Assembly (NCBI RefSeq): GCF_030295995.1
Contig: NZ_AP027365.1
Coordinates: 3,256,066 to 3,320,065 of the forward strand
DNA from: Thalassotalea hakodatensis
Lineage (GTDB): Bacteria > Pseudomonadota > Gammaproteobacteria > Enterobacterales > Alteromonadaceae
Length of the DNA: 64,000 nt
Direction of reading: 5' to 3'
Below, in pieces: positions 44,905-53,400 of the stretch. Both the position numbers and the translations under genes were made by a program. Position 1 is the stretch's first letter. Every line of letters begins with the position of its first letter. Below the pieces are notes generated by a model that saw only the letters and a program-made list of their open reading frames with translations, made no database searches and was not told the origin of the DNA.

Positions 44905-45771
44905 CTATAGCTCTGCTAAAGCGATAAACGCTTCGTCATCTTTTAAACTTTCAAAGTACATTTCCCCCATTAATTCTTCTCTTAAAGGTGGAGATAAATC
45001 AATGGCTTGTTTAATGTCTTCTATTGCTTCATTTTTTTGTTCTAGTTTCGCTTTTGCACAGGCTCGCTGCCAATAGGCAAAGGCATATTCACTGTCAATC
45101 TCTAACGCTTGATTCACCAACGATATAGCCCAAGAATCATCGTTCATATCAAGTAATATGTCAGCTTTGTAGGTTAATGCTTCTACGTCGTGGGGGCTTA
45201 GCTCAAGTATTTGATCATAAATATTCATCTTCTCTTGATCACTTTTCTCTAAACCCGCTCGCATCCAAAGTGAATGCACTAAGTTACTATCTGATAACTC
45301 TTTTTGTGCAGTAACAATTTGATTAGAACGTTCTTTAATCGTATCTTCCAAAGCGTTGAGACGTTTCTCATATTCTAAAGTCAACTTTTCTATTCTTTTC
45401 GTTGTACTTGATTCCATGTGTACTTTGATATCGTTAATCGACTTCCACCCTAATAACACTAAGATAGATGCGGCCGCAGTAATGATATAAAAAATGTTGT
45501 TTGTAGTATCAGCGGTATAACGCAGTGCTCGATCAGATGACTCTAGCTTTGCATTGGCAACTTTATCGATCATTTCAGCTTTTAATGCTTGTTGTTCTTG
45601 GCGCAATGATTTGAGTTCATCAAGCATGTACCGCTCAATAAACGGGCTATAAAGGGGTTGTTCTAGCTCATTGACTTTTTTATCAATGGTCTCAGCTTGT
45701 TGAGCGAACACTGTGCTAGTCAGTAGAAAGCTCAAGATGAATAACTGAACTAAAATAGGGTGTAAGCGCAT
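44905..45771 (-). CDS. Membrane-anchored TPR protein
   Basis: 288 aa. Signal-like helix (about 7-23, cleavage after VFA possible), a periplasmic coiled coil, a membrane helix (about 93-110, IFYIITAAASILVLLGW), a second coiled coil (LEYEKRLNALEDTIKERSNQI) and C-terminal TPR repeats (ALTYKADILLDMNDDSWAISLVNQALEID, then FAYWQRACAKAKLEQKNEAIEDIKQAID). A TPR scaffold at the inner membrane; partner unknown. Confidence 0.82.
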   Translation of the reverse strand: MRLHPILVQLFILSFLLTSTVFAQQAETIDKKVNELEQPLYSPFIERYMLDELKSLRQEQQALKAEMIDKVANAKLESSDRALRYTADTTNNIFYIITAAASILVLLGWKSINDIKVHMESSTTKRIEKLTLEYEKRLNALEDTIKERSNQIVTAQKELSDSNLVHSLWMRAGLEKSDQEKMNIYDQILELSPHDVEALTYKADILLDMNDDSWAISLVNQALEIDSEYAFAYWQRACAKAKLEQKNEAIEDIKQAIDLSPPLREELMGEMYFESLKDDEAFIALAEL

Positions 45772-45922
45772 TGGTATTTATTAGCTCCGTTCAGGTAAAT
45801 ATCAAGATAACAAGGTTTAAACAGTCATATCTTTCAGTTTAACAACGCTTATTCGCGACTAAACATGGTTTGATAGCCAACATATCAAGGTAATAAATAC
45901 GTTATTTAACCGTTGGCTTTTA

Positions 45923-46516
45923 TTACATCGCAATATAATTAGGTAAAGACTGAATTCGTTTAAGCCACTGTATGATAGCGGGATATCTGTAGAGATCAAA
46001 TCCTCCTTCATCAGCAACGTGCGTATAGCCATATAGTGCGATGTCAGCAGTGGTGATTTTATCCCCCGTTATAAATGAGCTTTGCAATAATTGTTGTTCC
46101 ATTACGGCAAGCGCTTTATGTCCACCTTCTTGTTTAGCAAGATACTCTGCTTTACGGTCTGCTGGTAAACCTAGGTATTTTGCAATAAACCTTGCCACTG
46201 CAATATAAGGCTCATGACTGTATTGTTCAAAGAACTGCCATTGTTGGATTTTCGCATATTGATAAGGATCTGATGAAAGTAGTTCACTTCCCGCCGCTAG
46301 AAAATTGATGATTGCATTTGATTCAGCAATAAAGCGCCCATCGTCGAGCGCTAATAGTGGTATTTTACCCGTAGGGTTTTTATTGAGAAAAGCGGTGGTG
46401 TGAGATTCGCCGCTAAGAATATCAACATGAACCCATTGATGCTCAATCGCAAGCAGTGATAACAGCAACTTCACTTTATAGCAATTACCTGATTGACTGT
46501 CTCCGTATACTTTCAC
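45923..46516 (-). CDS. Glutathione S-transferase family protein
   Basis: 197 aa. N-terminal thioredoxin-like domain (MKVYGDSQSGNCYKVKLLLS with a possible catalytic Ser/Cys around 8-12, NPTGKIPLL, ESNAIINFL) and an all-helical C-terminal domain (ITTADIALYGYTHVADEGGFDL). Probably a small-molecule detoxification or isomerase GST; substrate unknown. About 30 nt after the serine hydrolase gene upstream. Confidence 0.92.
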   Translation of the reverse strand: MKVYGDSQSGNCYKVKLLLSLLAIEHQWVHVDILSGESHTTAFLNKNPTGKIPLLALDDGRFIAESNAIINFLAAGSELLSSDPYQYAKIQQWQFFEQYSHEPYIAVARFIAKYLGLPADRKAEYLAKQEGGHKALAVMEQQLLQSSFITGDKITTADIALYGYTHVADEGGFDLYRYPAIIQWLKRIQSLPNYIAM

Positions 46517-46545
46517 TGCTGGCTCCTTTGTGCTTTTAATATTTA

Positions 46546-48054
46546 TTACAAAACTGATATTTTTTCGATCATCTGTTTAGCATTGTCATTACTTGCATCA
46601 AATGACAGTGAGGTTTGATAAAATTCAATAGCTTTGTCGTGTTGTTCATTAAGGTAGTACGCCTCAGCAAGGCTGTCATAGGCGTTTGCAGATGTTGGGT
46701 GTATACGGGTATTAAAGGTAAATATGTTAATAGCGTCACCTAATCGTTTCGAGCTAATTAATAAGTAACCTAATGAATTCAGATGACGTTCACTGATGCT
46801 TTCACCCTGCTGCTTACGTAACTCTTGCTGCTGTTCTAGCGCCTTAATACCACCTTTTTTATATTGTTGAAAAAGTGCATACATTGGGTGTTGCTGTGCA
46901 GGTGCAACCGGTTTATTGTAGAGAATATTTAGGATACCTTCCGTCATTGCTGTCATCGGGGCGCCACCGGCATTATTTAATATGATCACTAAATATTTAT
47001 CTTCAATCACCCGCGTAATAAAAGCATTAAACCCATTAATACCACCGCCGTGTTTTACAATAGACTTTGCTTTGCCGAATTTTTCTGCTGGCAGGTGCTC
47101 AATCATCCAACCATAGCCATAATTCCGATCACTTGTATCTTCATACATCTTCTTTTGTAACGGTGTACTTACTACCGTCCCCTCATGAAGGGCATTATCC
47201 CACTTTAATAAATCACGCGTTGTTGAATACATTGAACCGGCAGCATAAGGGATCGACATATCAAGATAATCGGCATGCTGATAACCTTCTAATAGCTTTT
47301 CATAACCTTGCGCTTTATTGGTTAAAATTTCTTGTCCATTATCGTAGCCAGTATCATGCATTTTTAATGGCAGTAAAATGTGCTTATCTAACGACTCTGC
47401 AAAAGTCTCTCCTGTTACGACTTCTATGATGGCGCCTAAAATAAAGTAGCCTGAATTACTATATTGAAACTTACTGCCTGGTTCGAATGCTAAATCATCA
47501 CTGCAATGCTGCTGAATAAAACTTTCAACCTGATAAGAGTTTCTACTGACTTTATTTCTAAAGTTCTCTTTACTGGTATAGCTTGGAATACCAGAAGTAT
47601 GATTAAGTAATTGATGTATCGTAACTTTGTCAGCAATATCTTTTCGGTAATACGTTAAGTATTGGCTGATAGGCGCGTGTAAATCAACGGAACCTTTTTC
47701 AACTAACTGCATAATCAGTGTTGCAGTAAACTGCTTTGTTAAAGAGCCAATACGAAATTTTGTGTTGGGATCGTTTTTTATCCCCCATTCAAAATTTGCT
47801 TTACCAAAACCTTTTTCAAAAATAATCTTGCCATTTTTGGCGACTAGCACACTGCCATTTAGTTCACGCAATGCATGATAATCACTCATTAAAGCGTTTA
47901 TTCTCACCGCTTTTTTCTTTAAAGAATCAACGGCTGTTGGCTGAGAAGAGCTTTCATTTAACAACGCAGATGTTTTAACCGGTTGAGCGTTGATAATACT
48001 TAATGGTAGAAAAGAAAACAGTACGACTAAGCGCACAAACGTTAATTTTTTCAT
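46546..48054 (-). CDS. Secreted serine hydrolase (class C beta-lactamase fold) with TPR tail
   Basis: 502 aa with a signal peptide (cleavage near INAQP, residue 23-24). The penicillin-binding / beta-lactamase-related domain has S104-L-T-K107 (SxxK), YSNSGYF (YxN) and KHGGGINGF (third motif). Residues after about 385 contain two or more TPR units (ALEQQQELRKQQG..., DSLAEAYYLNEQHDKAIEFYQTS). Such proteins are usually esterases or peptidases, and sequence alone does not show beta-lactam hydrolysis. Confidence 0.9.
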   Translation of the reverse strand: MKKLTFVRLVVLFSFLPLSIINAQPVKTSALLNESSSQPTAVDSLKKKAVRINALMSDYHALRELNGSVLVAKNGKIIFEKGFGKANFEWGIKNDPNTKFRIGSLTKQFTATLIMQLVEKGSVDLHAPISQYLTYYRKDIADKVTIHQLLNHTSGIPSYTSKENFRNKVSRNSYQVESFIQQHCSDDLAFEPGSKFQYSNSGYFILGAIIEVVTGETFAESLDKHILLPLKMHDTGYDNGQEILTNKAQGYEKLLEGYQHADYLDMSIPYAAGSMYSTTRDLLKWDNALHEGTVVSTPLQKKMYEDTSDRNYGYGWMIEHLPAEKFGKAKSIVKHGGGINGFNAFITRVIEDKYLVIILNNAGGAPMTAMTEGILNILYNKPVAPAQQHPMYALFQQYKKGGIKALEQQQELRKQQGESISERHLNSLGYLLISSKRLGDAINIFTFNTRIHPTSANAYDSLAEAYYLNEQHDKAIEFYQTSLSFDASNDNAKQMIEKISVL

Positions 48055-48296
48055 CGTTCACATGATCCTTGTTCAATTATTGTTATCGTTATTTATCACA
48101 GTATATTCCGTGGCTATTAATCGTTACAGAAACGAGAAATACGAACAATATCGTAATATTAAACCATATCTTTTGAGCAAGTAACTGTCAAACATTAACC
48201 CATTTAACATTAAGCTTAAAAGCAATGTATACATCTCATGAACATTCGCAAAAAACTGTGCGACGAACTGAAAATGACTTTCGCCATCAACTCACC

Positions 48297-48731
48297 CTAG
48301 GCGGTACAAAATGCACTATCAACAACGTTTATCGTTGCAATATCTGCAACTCTCACTTTGACACATCTCGCATCGATAAGATGTTCTTTTTGAATAAGGG
48401 TAAAACTTCCGCGTTCGGCGTTAAATAGAGAGTACTCAAAGGCTTCATCACTTCCTTCAGTAATAGCGGTAAACAAACCACCAATTAATGCGCCAGCAAT
48501 TCCGGCAGCAATCATGTCTTCGCTATTACCATCTGATTCATCCAGTATCCCTACACCAGCACCAACTAATACACCTGTTCCAACATTAGAAGATAATGTT
48601 ACCGGTGTAACATCAACCACTGAGGCATAAAATTCTTGAATGAGTTTTTGTTGCTCCGCTCGATCAACACCTGGTGTTGCACAACCAGACATCATCACAA
48701 AAAGCATGCTTAAAAATATATATTTATACAT
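48297..48731 (-). CDS. Putative glycine-zipper lipoprotein
   Basis: 144 aa. The signal sequence ends in the lipobox MSGC (residues 14-17), so the mature Cys is lipidated. The middle is glycine-rich with zipper character (GTGVLVGAGVGIL, AAGIAGALIGGLF), recalling SlyB-like outer-membrane proteins; C-terminal part has two cysteines (DARCVK and DSAFC). No exact family recognised. Single gene. Confidence 0.8.
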   Translation of the reverse strand: MYKYIFLSMLFVMMSGCATPGVDRAEQQKLIQEFYASVVDVTPVTLSSNVGTGVLVGAGVGILDESDGNSEDMIAAGIAGALIGGLFTAITEGSDEAFEYSLFNAERGSFTLIQKEHLIDARCVKVRVADIATINVVDSAFCTA

Positions 48732-48859
48732 AAATAATCTTCATCATAGTTAAAAGAAATTCAATTATAAGCACGGCTTTATGATGAGTCTGTGTTAAGA
48801 AAGTACACGTTTAGTAAAAAAGTGTAAGTAACATTGCCTTTGTTGTAAAATAGCAAAGG

Positions 48860-48984
48860 ATTAGATCTGTTGATCTTTCGTGATTAAACATTTTGTACAA
48901 TACGTGAGCAATGTCGCATGGTTATTTTATGTAAATTGCGAACAACAATTATAAAACAAACGCTAAAGTTCAACAGATCCTAAT
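48860..48984. repeat. MITE-like inverted-repeat element beside the pilin gene
   Basis: 125 bp bounded by near-perfect inverted arms: ATTAGATCTGTTGATCTTT (48860-48878) and AAAGTTCAACAGATCCTAAT (48965-48984), differing by one mismatch and one single-base indel. A nested pair GCAAT.../...ATTGC encloses TGGTTATTTTATG. The arm TTGATCTTT and the GCAAT/TGGTTAT core are shared with the element at 15450-15696. No ORF. The right arm contains the stop codon of the pilin gene (48980-48982). Confidence 0.6.
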
Positions 48985-49486
48985 TATTAATCACAATATC
49001 ACCGGTATTTGAATTGTAATTTACGGTAAAATTGGGCATTTTAGTGTAAATATACGTACAGGAATTACCACCATTATACGTTGCTTCAAAATCACTAGAG
49101 TCGTTTCCTGCAACTAGTGCATCTTGAGAATCTAATACTGCTCTCCACACATCCAAACAATCATTTTCACTGTTTAATGTTAAACTTACGCCCCGCGTAT
49201 CAGCGGGGTAACCGGCACTGTTGACACTTAAGTCGCCACCAGCTAATGGATCAGAAATAGTGATAAAATCTTGCACTGCTTGGTTATTACCACGGATCAA
49301 CCAAGCTATATGTACTTGGTTCACACCACTTTTGAAAGAAGCAGCCATACTGGTAAAAACTGCTTCATCAGCATCTTTTGACAAATCAACAAATTTTGGT
49401 GCAGCAGTCGCTGCTAACACACCTAAAATAACGATTACCACCACTAACTCTATTAAAGTAAAGCCTTTATTATTTTTATTAATCAC
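48980..49486 (-). CDS. Type IV pilin-like protein (MSHA-like pseudopilin)
   Basis: 168 aa. Type III signal motif GFTLIELVVVIVILGVLAATAAP: short basic leader, cleavage at Gly8-Phe9 with Glu5 of the mature N-terminus, then the hydrophobic assembly helix. A C-terminal disulfide-like pair (NDCLDV and GGNSCTY) forms a typical D-loop. Resembles MshA/MshB-type pilins. It stands alone, without assembly genes nearby. Its stop codon lies inside the terminal repeat of the adjacent MITE-like element. Confidence 0.88.
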   Translation of the reverse strand: MINKNNKGFTLIELVVVIVILGVLAATAAPKFVDLSKDADEAVFTSMAASFKSGVNQVHIAWLIRGNNQAVQDFITISDPLAGGDLSVNSAGYPADTRGVSLTLNSENDCLDVWRAVLDSQDALVAGNDSSDFEATYNGGNSCTYIYTKMPNFTVNYNSNTGDIVINN

Positions 49487-49771
49487 TGCTATTCACTATT
49501 TATTATTATTGTTAACGCCATTACATTAAGTGATAACTAAAAAGTCCGCAATATTAAGCGCTCTTATTTCTCTATTTATTTGTAAAGACATCTATAAAGA
49601 ACTGTAAATAGGGGGTGATAACCATTAATTCTTATCTTCCTGTTAAATTCAAGATTATCAATTAATCGATGTATTTAATTTACTAATAGCATTACTGTAA
49701 TTCATAGCACTTCATGTTTATAAGAGAACCAATCTATTATGGTGCATCGAATGACATGCTTTCACATCTGT

Positions 49772-49809
49772 ATTATCCTGAAAAGTCATTTTGTATCTTT
49801 CAGGATAAT
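49772..49809. repeat. Perfect 12-bp inverted repeat upstream of the TonB receptor stop
   Basis: ATTATCCTGAAA (49772-49783) and TTTCAGGATAAT (49798-49809), 14-nt loop. It lies about 66 nt downstream of the TonB-dependent receptor gene on its strand but is not followed by a T-run, so it may be an mRNA 3 prime structure, weak terminator or regulatory hairpin. The rest of the 388-bp gap between the pilin and receptor genes holds no other recognised feature. Confidence 0.5.
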
Positions 49810-49874
49810 CCTATTAATTTTAATAATGAGCCTGTATAGATATAATTCAACTTACCAAACACTACCTCTTGTCG

Positions 49875-51926
49875 CTAGAACGTCATTTTCAGACCTATAG
49901 AAGGAAACATCCCCATACCTTCTTCACCTTCAATGTTGTAATCCGTTAGTGTTTCGTTGCCATCGGGCGCATAATAGTAACCAGAGAAGTTATCACTATT
50001 TGTCGCATTAAGCAGTGCAAATGTCCATTGTGCTTCGTGTCCCCAATAACGTGTTTTATAATTCGCTTGTAAATCTAAGCGATGATAAGTCGGTAGTGTT
50101 TCACTGTTTAAATCACCGTAAGTAGGTAAAAAATGTGTGGGATAGTCTGGGTTTTCTCTAAGCCCAATAATTGGCGTATATTTTTGGCCACTACGAACCG
50201 TTAACCTGACACCAAAATCCCAACGCTCATTGTATTGATAGTTGGCGACAACGTTAGCTAGCAAAGGGGTGTCTAAATAATATTCGGTTGTGCGATTGGT
50301 AAAGTCATCCGTTCTATCACTTTTAGACCAACTGATTGAAGCCCAACCATACCAATCATCGGCTAACTCTCTTTTTAGTACCCATTCAATCCCCTTAGCA
50401 CTACCCGACATGTCATTGCTATAGTGTAGCTCAACATTGGCATCATCTTCATCGAGAGATCTGGGTAAGTCTTTAAGATCCTTATAATAGAGTTCGATCG
50501 AGCTTTGCCAAAGATCATTCACTTGATATTCAACGCTGAGGGCATAATGTTGAGCTTTAGGTGAGTCTAAAGCAGGATTACCTATCTTTTTTAATACTGT
50601 TTCAATATCAGGAAAACGACTATACGAACCTTGCTTTAACCCAATCGTTATTGCATCGGACGCAAACCAGTTAAGCGCTAAGCGATGATGTAAAAATGAT
50701 TGCTCTGTGTAATCATTCCGTTCAGCTCTGAGCCCTACCTCCAATTGCCAAGCATGATTGATATACCACTTATCATTAACGTAAAACGCGGTAGTATTAT
50801 TAGTTAGTTTATCTTCATCTTGAATTCTCTCACCTTTTTTACTCTCACAGTCTTGATCATGATCAGTGCAGTAATAGGGGATCGCATCAAAACGATAATT
50901 AAACACCTTGTGTTGTAGATCACTGCCAAGTATTAACGTATGATTTTTAAACCATTCAAGTTGATACTGAAACCTTAAATCATACTGTTCTTTATCAATA
51001 TCAATAAACTGGCCTTCGCCATAAAATTCTTCAATTTTTTCCTGATTATGACCAAAAACTAATTGCATAATTTTACCGCCATCACCAAAGTACTGCCAAG
51101 AGATGCCTTGGCTATCAAAACGCGTTTTCAGCTTTAAATCACCAATAGAATCTGGATCAACCCGACCTTGTTCAGATGCAGCAGAAATATTAATACCACC
51201 AACGTCACTGGCACCATTGACAGTAAAAGTCACCTTGTGGTCACTGCCAACTAACCATTGATATTTACCTTGATAATCGTCACTGACTGGTGCTTTAAAG
51301 ATAGTATAGCCATCTTCTTCGTCACCCTCGGGTAAGAATAAATGCATTAAACTGCGGCGATAAGAAAAATAAAAGGCTTGATCTTCCGTTACGCCACCTT
51401 CAACCATGACCCCTGTTTTTAAAAAACTTAGATCAACAATCGTTTCAATATCTTGCTGTTTAGGATCACGTAATTGCACATCAAAAACACCACCCGTCGC
51501 ATTACCGTATTGGCTATTAAATGCTGCGGGGTGCAGTTTAAAGTCGCGAACGACATTTTCATTAAAAATGCTATCGCCAAATAAATGAAAAATATACCCC
51601 GCAGGTAAGTCATCAATATAAAATGCATTATCATCGGGCGAAGACCCTCTTACGGCAGGCTCACCACCGTCGTCACCGCCCGCATAGACAACCCCTGGTA
51701 AGCTATACACTGAATTAAGCGGGTCATGCGCTATTCCTGCTATCGCTAATAGTTTTTCAGTCTCCGCACTGAGTTGTGTATTAGGTTGATTTCTCCTGCC
51801 TTTAACTTCTATTTTTTCGATAGCGTCATTAGTGACTTGCTGACTTAGTTCCTCAGCAATGGATAACAAGGGTAATTGCAAGCAAATACCTACGGTGAAA
51901 AGGTTAATAGGTAATTTTTTGTCCAT
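49875..51926 (-). CDS. TonB-dependent outer-membrane receptor
   Basis: 683 aa. Signal peptide (cleavage near SIAEE, residue 24-25), plug domain (about 40-170: AEKLLAIAGIAHDP..., AVRGSSPDDNAFYIDDLPAGYIFHLFGDSIF, GNATGGVFDVQLRDP) and a beta-barrel to the C-terminal Phe (SIGLKMTF). The IEKIEVKG segment near the N-terminus may serve as TonB box. Ligand unknown. No Fur-like box was seen in 51927-52053. The 52903 gene encodes a TonB-type C-terminal domain but is not contiguous. Confidence 0.92.
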   Translation of the reverse strand: MDKKLPINLFTVGICLQLPLLSIAEELSQQVTNDAIEKIEVKGRRNQPNTQLSAETEKLLAIAGIAHDPLNSVYSLPGVVYAGGDDGGEPAVRGSSPDDNAFYIDDLPAGYIFHLFGDSIFNENVVRDFKLHPAAFNSQYGNATGGVFDVQLRDPKQQDIETIVDLSFLKTGVMVEGGVTEDQAFYFSYRRSLMHLFLPEGDEEDGYTIFKAPVSDDYQGKYQWLVGSDHKVTFTVNGASDVGGINISAASEQGRVDPDSIGDLKLKTRFDSQGISWQYFGDGGKIMQLVFGHNQEKIEEFYGEGQFIDIDKEQYDLRFQYQLEWFKNHTLILGSDLQHKVFNYRFDAIPYYCTDHDQDCESKKGERIQDEDKLTNNTTAFYVNDKWYINHAWQLEVGLRAERNDYTEQSFLHHRLALNWFASDAITIGLKQGSYSRFPDIETVLKKIGNPALDSPKAQHYALSVEYQVNDLWQSSIELYYKDLKDLPRSLDEDDANVELHYSNDMSGSAKGIEWVLKRELADDWYGWASISWSKSDRTDDFTNRTTEYYLDTPLLANVVANYQYNERWDFGVRLTVRSGQKYTPIIGLRENPDYPTHFLPTYGDLNSETLPTYHRLDLQANYKTRYWGHEAQWTFALLNATNSDNFSGYYYAPDGNETLTDYNIEGEEGMGMFPSIGLKMTF

Positions 51927-52053
51927 GGTAGTTTGGTCATAAAGTGAAATATGCCAAGAAGTTTACGCAGTGTGAGTGTTTTATTCTTGCGGTGAACTGT
52001 TGTTGCTTTGTCAATAAATGTGAGTTTTTGTTATGCCCTATTTTTAACCTGAC

Positions 52054-52560
52054 TTAATGCATCTCATCTTCATGATTTAGTAGTCGTTGCCAATAACCTA
52101 CGTCTATCCATTGATCAAACTTACGGCCAACCTGTTTAAAATGCGCTACTTTTTCCATCCCTAATTTTTCATGCAAAGCAACACTCGCTTTATTAGGTAA
52201 TGCAATACCGCAGATAACTGCATGCAAATTTTTACCCGCTAATTGCGACAATAAACTTTGATATAATTTTGTTCCCCATCCTTTACTAACAACAGAAGGA
52301 GATAGATAGACAGTTGCTTCCACTGAGTACTGGTATGCACAACGCCCCTTCCATTTGCTCGCGTACGCATACCCAATCACTTGCTCATTCTCAATAGCAA
52401 CGAACCAAGGAAGCTCCGCTTTAGCGCAATCTCGCATGCGGCAAATCATATCCTCAGCACTTACCGGCTCAGTTTCAAAGGTAACCATAGTATGTTTTAT
52501 ATAATGATTATAAATAGATGCTATTGCATCTGCATGCTTAGGAAGCGCTTGAATAATCAT
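52054..52560 (-). CDS. GNAT acetyltransferase, phosphinothricin-acetyltransferase-like
   Basis: 168 aa from the ATG at 52560 (MIIQALPKHADAIASIYNHYI), the usual start of this family; extra codons upstream come from MITE sequence. Signatures: IYNHYIKHTMVTFETEP, PWFVAIENEQVIGYAYASKWKGR, YLSPSVVSKGWGTKLYQSLLSQL and LPNKASVALHEKLGMEKVAHFKQVGRKF. Likely N-acetylates an amino acid or its analogue. The start codon is immediately adjacent to an inserted repeat element, so its native leader has been replaced. Confidence 0.9.
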   Translation of the reverse strand: MIIQALPKHADAIASIYNHYIKHTMVTFETEPVSAEDMICRMRDCAKAELPWFVAIENEQVIGYAYASKWKGRCAYQYSVEATVYLSPSVVSKGWGTKLYQSLLSQLAGKNLHAVICGIALPNKASVALHEKLGMEKVAHFKQVGRKFDQWIDVGYWQRLLNHEDEMH

Positions 52561-52884
52561 AAATAATACCAATTCGCATAAAGATTAAGTCAGTTCAGAG
52601 CGACGTCAGAGGTGGGAGAATAAGCGAAACGTGTGCAGGTATAGTTCTTCTACACCAAACACGTTTTGCGCAATTATCGCGCCTCTAACACGCTCCCAAA
52701 TGGCGAGTTTAAACGCTTCATAGCCTGTGTTGTTGATTTTAACAAGGACGCTACAAGGATGTAGCTTATTAGAGAACGCAGGAGCACGTTCTCCTGAATA
52801 ACCATTCTCTGCAATCAACGCCGTGCCTCTAAAGCGTTTAATTCTCGCTGAATGACCGAATATTTATGCGAATTGGTATAAATA
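52561..52884. mobile_element. MITE with perfect 17-bp terminal inverted repeats and 5-bp direct repeat
   Basis: Terminal repeats ATACCAATTCGCATAAA (52566-52582) and its exact reverse complement (52863-52879) enclose a 280-bp body. AAATA occurs directly outside both ends (52561-52565 and 52880-52884), as a target-site duplication would. No transposase is encoded; the largest internal frame (about 70 codons) is not protein-like. Non-autonomous elements with ATACCAATTC-type ends are common in marine gammaproteobacteria by my recollection. It separates the GNAT gene from the TonB-domain gene. Confidence 0.85.
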
Positions 52885-52902
52885 GCATACTCAGCTTAAC
52901 AT

Positions 52903-53289
52903 TTACTCGGATTTATGAACAACGCCATCACGAAATGAGAACTGATATTGTACATTTTCTTGTACTTGCGGTTCGCCATTTTTAACTAAAGGCTTATATT
53001 TGGTACGTGACATTGCTTTTTTAGCCTGTTCGGCAAAACCTTTTCCTTTAGGGAATTCATGAACAACTGATACATCCTTTACACTGCCATAAGTAGTAAC
53101 AGCAAATGTTAATAATACACAACCTTCAACACCTGATTTCAATGCCTTTTCTGGGTATTTGGGCATTTGAGGTATCCACATTGGTTCCACTTCTAACGTG
53201 AAATTTTCGCACCCCTCTGGATAATCAGAAAACGCAAAAACAGATAAGCTAAATAGTGTTAATGATAAGCAAAGTATTAGATTTTTCAT
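52903..53289 (-). CDS. Periplasmic TonB C-terminal-domain protein
   Basis: 128 aa. A signal peptide (FSLSVFAF, cleavage near residue 18-19) is followed directly by a TonB C-terminal-like domain: MPKYPEKALKSGVEGCVLLTFAVTTYGSVKDVSVVHEFP and FAEQAKKAMSRTKYKPLVKNGEP. There is no membrane anchor or proline-rich linker, so it cannot energise receptors as TonB does; it may be a soluble binding domain. Two cysteines (EGCENF and EGCVLL) could form a disulfide. Confidence 0.88.
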   Translation of the reverse strand: MKNLILCLSLTLFSLSVFAFSDYPEGCENFTLEVEPMWIPQMPKYPEKALKSGVEGCVLLTFAVTTYGSVKDVSVVHEFPKGKGFAEQAKKAMSRTKYKPLVKNGEPQVQENVQYQFSFRDGVVHKSE

Positions 53290-53346
53290 TATTTAATTTC
53301 CCTTTCACAAAATGACGCTAAACATACCGCTGAACACTATTTAAAC

Positions 53347-53376
53347 AAAAAACCAGTGAACTATCACTGGTTTTTT
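53347..53376. terminator. Bidirectional terminator after guaA
   Basis: AAAAAACCAGTGA/TCACTGGTTTTTT, stem of about 9-12 bp with a short loop, A-run and T-run on each side. It terminates the guaBA transcript and separates it from the TonB-domain gene. Confidence 0.9.
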
Positions 53377-53400
53377 CTACAACTTAAACGTTACTAAGTG

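Noticed and set aside
48062-48184. 40-codon plus-strand frame with a hydrophobic start
   Set aside because: No ribosome binding site and it lies in the upstream region of the divergent serine hydrolase gene; not supported as coding.
48225-48428. 67-codon plus-strand frame
   Set aside because: It overlaps the end of the lipoprotein gene on the other strand and has no RBS.
52606-52818. 70-codon frame on the minus strand inside the MITE
   Set aside because: It is spanned by the terminal repeats of a non-autonomous element and shows no transposase or other protein motif.
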